Shown here in pieces: positions 1 through 5,386 of a stretch of 7,808 nucleotides of DNA (position 1 is the stretch's first letter; the number at the start of each line of letters is the position of its first letter). The notes under the pieces are model-generated. The model saw only the letters and a list, made by a program, of their open reading frames with translations. It searched no databases and was not told where the DNA came from. Position numbers and translations under genes: made by a program. This DNA is from Gracilibacteraceae bacterium (GTDB taxonomy: Bacteria; Bacillota; Desulfitobacteriia; Desulfitobacteriales; Syntrophobotulaceae): contig JAIRRL010000052.1 in assembly GCA_031255985.1 (NCBI GenBank), forward strand, positions 1 through 7,808, in the 5' to 3' direction.

Positions 1-1
1 C

Positions 2-1450
2 ACGGCCAATGGGCGGAAAATACCGGCGGTTTCCGTCAAAGCCGCCGGCCTGAATTATCCCAGGACGCCGCTCAAGCCGGTCACAGTCGGCGCGCCGATG
101 ACCTTTGACTTCGTCCGCAAAAGTGGCTACCGTCTGCCTGACCCGACTGATATTTTGATCACGATGGGCGGATCCAATCTCTTGGCGGGCATCGGCTATA
201 CGGTTATCTATCCTGGCGCCGGCGTTGATATGCGAATTGTGGTCAATCCTGTGGACGCGGATTTGAAGCTGACGGTTAACGGCGTAAAAGTGCCGACTTA
301 TAAACTGACGGTCAGGGCAAGCGGCGTCAAATACACGGCGGAAAAAACCACACTGACGGACGGAGTGGATAAAGCGATCATACAATTGCGGCCGGCCACG
401 GGTTACGCGCTGCCGCCCATAAGCGAATTGGAAGATTATGTAACGGCGACAATGGGTGGTTCACCGGTTGATTACGATTTTACTAATAACGGCAGCGATA
501 TCATCATAAAAATCCCCAAGGATTCGACTAATCCCTTGGATCCGCCAAAATATGTGACCGGCCCCGTCGTCCTGACGGCGAACGGGTACAAGTTGCCGAA
601 TTACAAAATAAACGTTTCCAATCTGACCTACAGCGTTACTTCGCCGCCGATCACCGCTTTAGGGCAGGATCTGGTCGTCCTTTTGCGGCCCAAGAGCGGC
701 TATCAATTGCCGTCCAGCGACAACACCGGCCTGCCCAATCAGGATGTGTTCGTTTATGAAGTTATCGGCGGCGTGCGTAACGAAATATTCAGTCCCTCCA
801 TGCTGGCCTATGACTCTTTCGCTAATACGGCGACCCTTAGAGTGGCGAATATAACGAACAATATTGAAATATCGGCGGGAGGCAAGATCGTGCCCGTCTA
901 TGATTATGAATTCAACCCATCGCCGCCGGTAGGACTGACTTATCGCGTTTCTTCCAATAAACCGATTGAGCATCGCCCGTTTACGATAGTTTTCCAGCCG
1001 CGGGAGGGCTATATTCTGCCTGATATGGCGGATGTATCCGTAACTATGGTCGGAACGCCGACAGCGTCGCTTAGTACTGTTTACAGCCGTACGACAGATA
1101 GCGATGGCAAGCCTTTTGGTTTACTGGAGATCAGTTCTGTAACCGGAGATTTGACCATAAATATCGCGGGGACGAAGATAGCTTCCTATACGACAGATTT
1201 ATCGCATCTTACGGCCACGGTCAAACCGCTGGTTAATGAAAACAGCTCCCTTGTCGTCAGTCTGACGCCTCGCGCCAATTATTCGCTGCCTCCCGCCGTT
1301 ACCGTAACCAGAAAAGACGGAACCTCGCTAACCCTCGGTACAGACTACACTTACGATCCCGGCAGGGGCGAATTGACGATACCTGGTTTTGCGAACACAG
1401 CTCGCTATGCGGACGACGAGCGCCTGCGAATTACGGCAAACGGGGTATAA
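2..1450 (+). CDS. Tandem-repeat, probably surface or secreted protein (5' partial)
   Basis: The reading frame is open from the window edge to TAA at 1448-1450. The ATG at 98 lies inside a repeat, so the true start is upstream and about 482 residues are visible. The protein consists of roughly five degenerate units of 90-103 residues. Each has an N-G-x-K-x-P-like strand, then a G-Y-x-L-P motif, then often a V-T-M-G-G-like stretch and a closing I-x-x-V-x-G-x-x-x-I-x-A-like strand. Counting from the ATG at 98, the GYxLP motifs begin at residues 10, 102, 201, 304 and 394 (NYSLP in the last). The composition is rich in Thr, Val, Gly, Tyr and Pro with very few Cys, as expected for stacked beta-sandwich domains outside the cell; similar repeats occur in Bacillota surface proteins (family knowledge, from memory). 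No LPXTG signal, S-layer-homology domain or membrane helix precedes the stop, so anchoring, if any, must be N-terminal. Export is inferred because the signal peptide is outside the window. Function is unknown. Confidence 0.85.
   Translation, partial: TANGRKIPAVSVKAAGLNYPRTPLKPVTVGAPMTFDFVRKSGYRLPDPTDILITMGGSNLLAGIGYTVIYPGAGVDMRIVVNPVDADLKLTVNGVKVPTYKLTVRASGVKYTAEKTTLTDGVDKAIIQLRPATGYALPPISELEDYVTATMGGSPVDYDFTNNGSDIIIKIPKDSTNPLDPPKYVTGPVVLTANGYKLPNYKINVSNLTYSVTSPPITALGQDLVVLLRPKSGYQLPSSDNTGLPNQDVFVYEVIGGVRNEIFSPSMLAYDSFANTATLRVANITNNIEISAGGKIVPVYDYEFNPSPPVGLTYRVSSNKPIEHRPFTIVFQPREGYILPDMADVSVTMVGTPTASLSTVYSRTTDSDGKPFGLLEISSVTGDLTINIAGTKIASYTTDLSHLTATVKPLVNENSSLVVSLTPRANYSLPPAVTVTRKDGTSLTLGTDYTYDPGRGELTIPGFANTARYADDERLRITANGV
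32..1450 (+). repeat. About five tandem protein-level repeats of 90-103 codons
   Basis: Protein-level repeats aligned on G-Y-x-L-P, whose Gly codons lie near 125, 401, 698, 1007 and 1277. This gives periods of 92, 99, 103 and 90 codons. A second anchor is the N-G-x-K-x-P type strand before each unit (for example N61-G62 and N162-G163, counted from the ATG at 98). The nucleotide sequences of the units have diverged, so this is an old amplification and not a recent DNA duplication. The last unit ends in R-I-T-A-N-G-V and stop, so the stop falls just as the anchor strand of a next unit begins. Confidence 0.75.
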
Positions 1451-1471
1451 ACGCAGCGCTACTAGCCTTTG

Positions 1472-1501
1472 CCAATTAACCCCAATTTCTTCCAATTAAC
1501 T
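1472..1501. repeat. Three phased CCAATT direct repeats (10-bp period)
   Basis: Between the convergent 3' ends of the repeat-protein gene and the sucD-like gene, three units begin with CCAATT at 1472, 1482 and 1492. The first and third share nine bases, CCAATTAAC. The spacing is about one helical turn. No hairpin followed by a T-run was found in this 56-bp gap for either gene. The repeat may be chance or a binding site; no function is assigned. Confidence 0.4.
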
Positions 1502-1506
1502 TTAGC

Positions 1507-2400
1507 TTAGCCTAATTTTTCCCGCAAAATAAGCGGGATGTCGCGGGGGGTCTCGGCCACAAAGCCGCCCGCCTGGCGGACGGCGTCCATTTTGCTCTTG
1601 GCTGAACCCCGCCCCCGCTCCACTATGTTTGAGGCGTGAGAAAAACGCTGACCTTCCGGCGCTCTGGCGCCGGCGACATAAATGACGAACGGCTTGGTGA
1701 AGCGGCCGGCCGCGATCACTTCGGCGCATTCTTCTTCCTGCGAGCCGCCGATTTCCGCGTAAACCGCCACTCCGGCCGTTTGAGGATCGGCTTCAAACAA
1801 CGGCAGCAGATCCGCCATTGAAGTTCCGATTATAGCTTCCGTTCCCGTGTGGACGACCGTGCTGACCCCGAAGCCGCCTTCTTTCAGCGCCCAGGGAATT
1901 GTGCCGGACTGGCCGCCGCTGCGCGAAAACACGCCTATATGACCGCTTTCAAAAAAGCTGTTGGCCCAGTCCGCGTTGCCGCCCAGCCAACCGACGACGG
2001 CTTCGCCGGGCGTGATGACGCCGATGGAACCGGGTCCGAACAGGCGGACGCCCCGCAACCGGCAATAGGCGGTCATGAACATTATGTCGTGAACCGGCGC
2101 TCCTTCCGCGCAGGCGATGATATTGGCGGCCCCGGCGTCCGCCGCTTCTGTCACGGCTGTTTTTAAGGCGCGCGCCGGAACGAAGATAACGCTGAAATCA
2201 ACCGCGCCCTGCTCGCGGACTATTTCCGCCATGGTATTATAAACAGGGGCGCCGTGGACGGTTTCCCCGCGTTTTCCCGGACTCACCCCGCCGATGATCT
2301 TTGTGCCGTACTCTTTCATGTATTTTGTCCGCAGACTGCCTTCGCGGCCGGTGACGCCCTGCACCGCCACTGTGGTCTCTTTGCTTACCAATATGCCCAT
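1507..2400 (-). CDS. SucD-like alpha subunit of an ADP-forming acyl-CoA ligase (CoA-binding, phospho-histidine)
   Basis: A 297-residue protein, close to the usual SucD length. The N-terminal Rossmann-type CoA-binding domain shows VQGVTGREG (about 13-21), GGVSPGKRG (37-45) and PVYNT (52-56), as in succinyl-CoA synthetase alpha. The ligase domain shows FGPGSIGVITPGE (121-133) and GVFSRSGGQSG (156-166). The active-site histidine is kept in RFSHAS (H255), equivalent to the GHAG histidine of E. coli SucD that carries the phosphate between nucleotide and acyl group. The ATG at 2400 is chosen because it begins the family-typical N-terminus and has GAGAGG at 2411-2416 on the minus strand, which overlaps the stop of the gene before it. 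The longer frame up to 2523 would run through the iron-sulfur gene. The reaction is inferred as acyl-CoA + ADP + Pi giving acid + CoA + ATP, in the cytoplasm, with the SucC-like partner at 2750-4021. The text after the histidine (SNIVERGRG) differs from canonical SucD, so succinate is not assured as substrate. Confidence 0.9.
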   Translation of the reverse strand: MGILVSKETTVAVQGVTGREGSLRTKYMKEYGTKIIGGVSPGKRGETVHGAPVYNTMAEIVREQGAVDFSVIFVPARALKTAVTEAADAGAANIIACAEGAPVHDIMFMTAYCRLRGVRLFGPGSIGVITPGEAVVGWLGGNADWANSFFESGHIGVFSRSGGQSGTIPWALKEGGFGVSTVVHTGTEAIIGTSMADLLPLFEADPQTAGVAVYAEIGGSQEEECAEVIAAGRFTKPFVIYVAGARAPEGQRFSHASNIVERGRGSAKSKMDAVRQAGGFVAETPRDIPLILREKLG

Positions 2401-2414
2401 TATAAGCCAGCCTC

Positions 2415-2708
2415 TCAGACCCGGGCTCTTTTGCTCAGATAGCCCGCCAGTCCTTCGATTGGCGCGTCGATCTTCACGGCGCCCCGTCCCCAGGCCCGGC
2501 AGGCGTATTCGCAGGCCAGACATTCCGTGCCGAGCCGCAAAATCTCTTCTCCCGATAAATAGGCGGCGGAGGGAACGCCCTGACTGTCAGGCGCCAGTAT
2601 GCCGCGGGCGTATTTGCGGCAGGCCGCGATACAGGCTTTGCTCGCGCAAGTGACGCATTTTTTCGTATCGATGGAAATGATAATAGATTTTTCTTTGATT
2701 ATATACAT
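2415..2708 (-). CDS. Small ferredoxin-like iron-sulfur protein within the acyl-CoA ligase operon
   Basis: A 97-residue protein with seven cysteines in two groups: C18-x2-C21-x4-C26-x3-C30 and C63-x2-C66-x3-C70. The first spacing matches [4Fe-4S] motifs of DmsB/NrfC-type electron-transfer subunits (family knowledge). The second group lacks a clear fourth ligand, and neither group has the usual proline after the last Cys. It could hold one or two clusters. The ATG at 2706-2708 has a good AGGAG on the minus strand (2714-2718) with a five-base spacer. It lies 41 bases after the SucC-like gene, and its stop overlaps the SD of the SucD-like gene, so the three are very likely one transcript with coupled translation. 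There is no signal peptide or membrane helix, so it is cytoplasmic. The likely role is electron transfer or a structural cluster tied to the ligase, perhaps linking it to a 2-oxoacid:ferredoxin oxidoreductase. That role is inference. Confidence 0.85.
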   Translation of the reverse strand: MYIIKEKSIIISIDTKKCVTCASKACIAACRKYARGILAPDSQGVPSAAYLSGEEILRLGTECLACEYACRAWGRGAVKIDAPIEGLAGYLSKRARV

Positions 2709-2749
2709 CTTTGCTCCTGAAACTCGCTTCTGTATTTATCTCCGGCATT

Positions 2750-4021
2750 TCACCCCTGTAAGCCGCGCTCTTCGCGGTATTCCCGCCGGAGCGCCGCCAG
2801 TCTGTCTCCGATGAATTTTGTATCCGTTACATAGTCCCGGCCGTAAATTTCCACGCGCTGACCGGGGCAATCGGGGCGGGTTAAGTCCCGCAAGCCTTCG
2901 CGCAATATTTGGAGCGATTCTTCCTCCCGGTTGCCGCATAGAAGGAGGACGCAGGGCAGACCGGGTTTGAGAGGCAGAATTTCCCGCAGCGCCTTGACGA
3001 CGGCGTGGGCGTGATGCCACTGTTCCTGATTGGCCATCATAAAACCGGCGAGCAGATAGCCTTCGATGCCCGGCTGCAGCAGTATGCACTTGGCTATGCG
3101 GTAAATTTTGGCGGCCACCGGGTTGCCGCTGGTATCGGCGTAATTTGCCGGTTTTAATCCCGCGTAGTTCAGCGCGTCCAGCCCGATCATGGCCGAGCCG
3201 CCCCCAATGGGATGATAGCCGATATAGCCGGGACTTTTCTCATCATAGTTCATGTTCATGAGAAATCCGGTTCCGCGGGGATCAGTTTCCTCTATGGCCC
3301 AGCCGATCTCATCCAGCTCGGTCGCTTCTCCCGGCAGATCGCGGGCGATTTTTATCTCAAACCGGGGTTGCCGGTATACGGCGGCGTTGTCAATATCCAT
3401 CACGCAGCCGGCGCAAAGAAAGCGCCCGTCCGCGGTCAAAACCAGGGGGTTGATCTCTATGGTCTGACAGTCATAACGGGCGTGGGCCGCCGCCAGTTTG
3501 ACCATGATATCAGCCAGACGAAGCGACTCCGCCGCCGGTAAGCCGGCCTGAAGACAGATTTCCAAAGCTTCGTAAGAGCGCAGGCCAAAAAGCGGGTTGA
3601 TATTGAAGCGCCTGATCCGGTTTTCCGGCACGTTTTCAATATCCGCGCCGCCGTCCGGGCTGAACACGAGCGCCGGGCTTTTGGCGGCGCGGGCGCTGTT
3701 CAGCACTATGGCGCAGTAGTATTCTTTCACCGTATCAAGTTTTTGTTCCACTAAAATCCGGCGGGCGGGAGATCCGCCCGCGGCGCCGCTCAAAATCTCC
3801 GCCGCGGCTCTTTCCGCCTCCGCCGCCGTCCCGGCGGTCAGGCCGGCGGCGGCGCGGTCGCGGCCGCCGGCTTGCGGCTGGCTTTTGATCGTCACGGGCG
3901 CGTTAAACCGCCGGGCGATGTTTCCGGCTTCGGCCGCCGAATCGGTAACGCGCCCTTTGGGAACGGGCAGACCGGCCTGATTCAGCCAGTGCTTGCCTTG
4001 AAACTCAAGCAATTTCGCCAT
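2750..4021 (-). CDS. SucC-like ATP-grasp beta subunit of an ADP-forming acyl-CoA ligase (divergent)
   Basis: A 423-residue protein, against about 385-390 for ordinary SucC. The N-terminus MAKLLEFQGKHWL is the SucC ATP-grasp opening. It is followed by a glycine-rich nucleotide-binding segment (QAGGRDRA, about 50-57), ILVEQ (89-93), and IEINPLVL (188-195) with the Glu and Asn that in the family contact the phospho-histidine and Mg; the second Mg ligand is probably D209 or D211. The C-terminal ligase domain is recognisable (GYIGYHPIGGGSAM, 265-278; LKPANYADTSGNP, 289-301), but the canonical LDVGGGA and NIFGGI loops are replaced by YADTSGNP and AGFMMAN. The M at 4021 is preferred: AAGGA lies 12 bases upstream. 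The in-frame ATG at 4033 directly abuts that SD, and the frame to 4084 has no signal. It is the first gene of the operon and is divergent from spoVG. It binds ATP/ADP and the acid substrate; the substrate is not readable. Other family members (malate-CoA ligase, other acyl-CoA ligases) remain possible. Confidence 0.85.
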   Translation of the reverse strand: MAKLLEFQGKHWLNQAGLPVPKGRVTDSAAEAGNIARRFNAPVTIKSQPQAGGRDRAAAGLTAGTAAEAERAAAEILSGAAGGSPARRILVEQKLDTVKEYYCAIVLNSARAAKSPALVFSPDGGADIENVPENRIRRFNINPLFGLRSYEALEICLQAGLPAAESLRLADIMVKLAAAHARYDCQTIEINPLVLTADGRFLCAGCVMDIDNAAVYRQPRFEIKIARDLPGEATELDEIGWAIEETDPRGTGFLMNMNYDEKSPGYIGYHPIGGGSAMIGLDALNYAGLKPANYADTSGNPVAAKIYRIAKCILLQPGIEGYLLAGFMMANQEQWHHAHAVVKALREILPLKPGLPCVLLLCGNREEESLQILREGLRDLTRPDCPGQRVEIYGRDYVTDTKFIGDRLAALRREYREERGLQG

Positions 4022-4073
4022 AGCATTGCTCATTCCTTTCGTGAACAGTCCTATGATATTTCGGATCAGCGTC

Positions 4074-4089
4074 GCAAAACACACCCCAA
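4074..4089 (-). promoter_or_regulatory. Possible sigma-54-type promoter for the ligase operon
   Basis: Read on the minus strand, TTGG is followed after eight bases by TTGC. The GG and GC pairs are exactly ten bases apart, as in -24/-12 promoters. The bases after the GG (GGT) do not match the consensus CAC, so this is a partial match. Initiation would fall near 4062, about 40 bases before the ATG at 4021. No convincing sigma-A promoter was found in the same stretch. No activator gene is visible here. Confidence 0.25.
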
Positions 4090-4128
4090 TCGCCTGATTG
4101 AAAAAAATAGATAATTAAAACAAGCATG

Positions 4129-4157
4129 GAAGGAATTAATAAATAAAAACAGAATAA
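4129..4157 (+). promoter_or_regulatory. Sigma-H-type promoter of spoVG
   Basis: The sequence GAAGGAATT, an 11-base spacer, then ACAGAATAA fits the Bacillus sigma-H consensus RnAGGAwWW-N11-12-RnnGAATww at every defined position. It lies 38 bases before the spoVG ATG. B. subtilis spoVG is the textbook sigma-H-dependent gene. Transcription would begin around 4163-4166, after the in-frame ATG at 4162, which supports the ATG at 4195 as the start. Recognition by sigma-H in this organism is inferred. Confidence 0.75.
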
Positions 4158-4194
4158 TATCATGTTCAAATCAGTTGAAAAGAGGGCGGATTAT

Positions 4195-4497
4195 ATGGAT
4201 ATCACAGACGTACGGTTGCGAAAGGTTAATACGGACGGCAGACTTAAAGCGGTTGTGTCCGTGACGTTTGACAATGAGTTTGTTGTGCATGATATGAAAG
4301 TCGTTGACGGGGCCAACGGGCTTTTTGTCGCCATGCCCAGCCGGAAAACTTCGGAAGGGGAATTCCGGGATATTGCTCATCCTATTTCCGCGGCGACGCG
4401 GGAAAAAATTCACGCCAAAGTGCTGGACGAATATGAGAAAGCGAATGTGGCGCCGCCGCCGGCAGCGCCTGAGCCCGCGCCCGCGTCCGCGCTTTAG
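4195..4497 (+). CDS. spoVG: Septation / transition-state regulator SpoVG
   Basis: A 100-residue protein; B. subtilis SpoVG has 97. The conserved core runs from MDITDVRLRKVNTDGRLKA through EFVVHD (28-33), the DGANGLFVAMPSR segment (38-50) and GEFRDIAHPI (55-64). SpoVG is a small, cytoplasmic nucleic-acid-binding protein that affects asymmetric septation in sporulating bacilli and cell-envelope or virulence regulation in other Bacillota (family knowledge). The last 20 or so residues are a Pro/Ala-rich tail (about 86-100), a region that varies between species. AGAGGG (4181-4186) with an eight-base spacer fixes the start at 4195. The gene is monocistronic: it has its own sigma-H-type promoter and a terminator 18 bases after the stop, rather than the spoVG-glmU-prs arrangement of Bacillus. 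It is divergent from the acyl-CoA ligase operon. Confidence 0.95.
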   Translation: MDITDVRLRKVNTDGRLKAVVSVTFDNEFVVHDMKVVDGANGLFVAMPSRKTSEGEFRDIAHPISAATREKIHAKVLDEYEKANVAPPPAAPEPAPASAL

Positions 4498-4514
4498 TCC
4501 GTTTGATCCGACTG

Positions 4515-4545
4515 GCAATCCTGACAAAGTCAGGGTTGCTTTTTT
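4515..4545 (+). terminator. Rho-independent terminator of spoVG
   Basis: An 11-bp stem pairs 4515-4525 with 4529-4539 (one T-G wobble at 4519/4535) around an AAA loop, followed directly by six T at 4540-4545. It begins 18 bases after the spoVG stop. Confidence 0.9.
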
Positions 4546-4623
4546 AATTTAATTTTTCGAACTTTTGTCCGAATACTCTATATAGGACTGTTATATAAAA
4601 CGGTGCCTAAAACGCAAGGCGAT

Positions 4624-4631
4624 GAGGTGAT
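4624..4631 (+). promoter_or_regulatory. Strong ribosome binding site deciding the start at 4636
   Basis: GAGGTGAT matches the anti-SD of Bacillota 16S rRNA over eight bases. The ATG at 4636 follows with a normal spacing. The in-frame GTG at 4603 would place this site inside the coding region and has no SD of its own, so 4636 is chosen. Confidence 0.8.
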
Positions 4632-4635
4632 AAAT

Positions 4636-5184
4636 ATGGTACAGCCAATCGCTCCGGCGATGGGGAATCCGTCTCCGGCTTACGCGGCCGGACAGGGGGA
4701 GTTCGCCGGCAAGGCGGCTCCAACCGGCTTGAATACCGTGCGCTATGAAGCGGAAGAAGTGCCGCGGACGCAGGACGCGCCGCTGAATCTTACGCGCAAA
4801 GCAGATAACGATTCGCGGCAAAACGCGACAAGGGAGTGCCAGACCTGCAAGACGCGCAAATATGTGGACGGTTCTGACGATCCGGGCGTTTCTTTCAAGA
4901 CGCCGACGGAATTGTCGCCGGAGGAAGCCGCTACCGCGGTGCGCGCCCATGAACAGGAACATGTCGGACGGGAAAGGGCTGAGGCGGAACGGGAAGACCG
5001 GGAAGTGATAAGCCAGGCTGTTATCCTGCATACGGCCGTCTGCCCTGAGTGCGGCGCGGTGTATGTTTCCGGCGGCACGACGACGACCGTGACCAGAGAA
5101 GGGGATTCGGAACCGGTTTGGAAGAATAGTTTTCAGACCGGAGGCGAGGCCCAGGCGGGGGAGGCGTTGAACGCCAAGGCCTAG
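4636..5184 (+). CDS. Putative metalloprotease-like protein (SprA-related type; CxxC...HExxH...CxxC)
   Basis: A 182-residue protein. Residues 1-60 are a low-complexity, probably disordered leader rich in Ala, Pro and Gly, without a signal peptide or membrane helix. The conserved core runs from ECQTCKTRKY (C68, C71) through DGSDDPGVSFKTP (78-90) to AHEQEHV (H105, E106, H109), which is a zincin-type HExxH, and then VCPECGAVYVSGG (C136, C139). The tail is Gly/Ala-rich. From memory this resembles the clostridial branch of the SprA-related / putative metalloprotease family, whose members share HEQxH and a downstream Gly-Gly. No third zinc ligand is obvious, so proteolysis is inferred; the four Cys could form a separate zinc knuckle. 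It stands alone between two terminators, unlinked to spoVG or uvrB. The promoter was not securely identified: the AT-rich stretch at 4579-4599 holds several TATA-like hexamers without a good -35 partner. Confidence 0.8.
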   Translation: MVQPIAPAMGNPSPAYAAGQGEFAGKAAPTGLNTVRYEAEEVPRTQDAPLNLTRKADNDSRQNATRECQTCKTRKYVDGSDDPGVSFKTPTELSPEEAATAVRAHEQEHVGRERAEAEREDREVISQAVILHTAVCPECGAVYVSGGTTTTVTREGDSEPVWKNSFQTGGEAQAGEALNAKA

Positions 5185-5232
5185 CGGGGAATTTTAAATA
5201 ATTATTTGGCGGCGAACGGATTTTTCACGGCT

Positions 5233-5279
5233 ATAATGGCTCAGCCCCTGTTGCGTTGAGGGCGGGCCATTATTGTTTT
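5233..5279 (+). terminator. Rho-independent terminator after the metalloprotease-like gene
   Basis: ATAATGGC (5233-5240) pairs perfectly with GCCATTAT (5266-5273). The stem continues with TC/GG, a one-base bulge and GCCC/GGGC (5244-5247 with 5260-5263), capped by a loop of about 12 bases. The tail TTGTTTT is a moderate T-run. It separates this gene from the uvrB promoter. Confidence 0.7.
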
Positions 5280-5303
5280 GCTCTAAAGCGGACTGACGCC
5301 CGG

Positions 5304-5317
5304 CAAACAAATGTTCG
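5304..5317 (+). promoter_or_regulatory. LexA (SOS) box upstream of uvrB
   Basis: CAAAC-AAAT-GTTCG differs by one base from the palindromic Bacillota LexA/DinR site CGAAC-N4-GTTCG, and its centre fits the RNRY rule. It ends eight bases before the -35 hexamer of the uvrB promoter. uvrBA is LexA-controlled in B. subtilis, so the position makes biological sense. Repression by LexA here is inferred. Confidence 0.6.
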
Positions 5318-5325
5318 CAAAACCC

Positions 5326-5354
5326 TTGAAATTTTCTTCAGCCTGTAGTATGAT
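5326..5354 (+). promoter_or_regulatory. Sigma-A promoter of uvrB-uvrA
   Basis: TTGAAA (5326-5331) and TATGAT (5349-5354) are separated by exactly 17 bases. Each hexamer matches the housekeeping consensus at five of six positions. Transcription would start near 5361, giving a leader of about 25 bases before the uvrB ATG. Confidence 0.8.
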
Positions 5355-5386
5355 GATGCCGGTATGTTTTAAGACGGGGGGAGACA

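Noticed and set aside
659..973. Minus-strand open frame within the repeat-protein gene
   Set aside because: The sense strand has clear repeat structure through this region; the antisense frame shows no motif or ribosome binding site I could recognise.
1529..1545. CCCGC-N7-GCGGG hairpin near the sucD-like 3' end as a terminator
   Set aside because: It lies inside the coding sequence, and the T-run is on the wrong side for the plus strand, while an A-run follows on the minus strand.
2401..2523. In-frame N-terminal extension of the SucD-like gene to 2523
   Set aside because: It overlaps the iron-sulfur gene in another frame, is Arg-rich and unlike the family N-terminus, and a good SD precedes the ATG at 2400.
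4022..4084. In-frame extension of the SucC-like gene to 4084 or to the ATG at 4033
   Set aside because: SucC proteins begin at the MAKLLEFQ-like sequence (4021). The ATG at 4033 directly abuts the SD, and 4084 has none.
4053..4163. Inverted 8-mer ATGATATT (4053-4060) / AATATCAT (4156-4163) in the divergent region
   Set aside because: Eight AT-rich bases about 95 bp apart can easily occur by chance; there is no supporting symmetry around them.
4162..4194. Upstream in-frame ATG for spoVG
   Set aside because: It would lie at or before the predicted sigma-H transcription start, has no SD, and adds residues absent from the family.
4556..4599. TATA-like hexamers before the metalloprotease-like gene as a sigma-A promoter
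   Set aside because: The best pair (TTCGAA-N17-TATATA) matches only three and four of six positions. A promoter is expected here but cannot be placed.
4603..4635. GTG start for the metalloprotease-like gene
   Set aside because: There is no SD before it, and the strong GAGGTGAT lies inside the extension, pointing to 4636.
5206..5237. TTGGCG ... TATAAT as a promoter
   Set aside because: The spacer is 20 bases, and the TATAAT is part of the stem of the terminator at 5233-5279.
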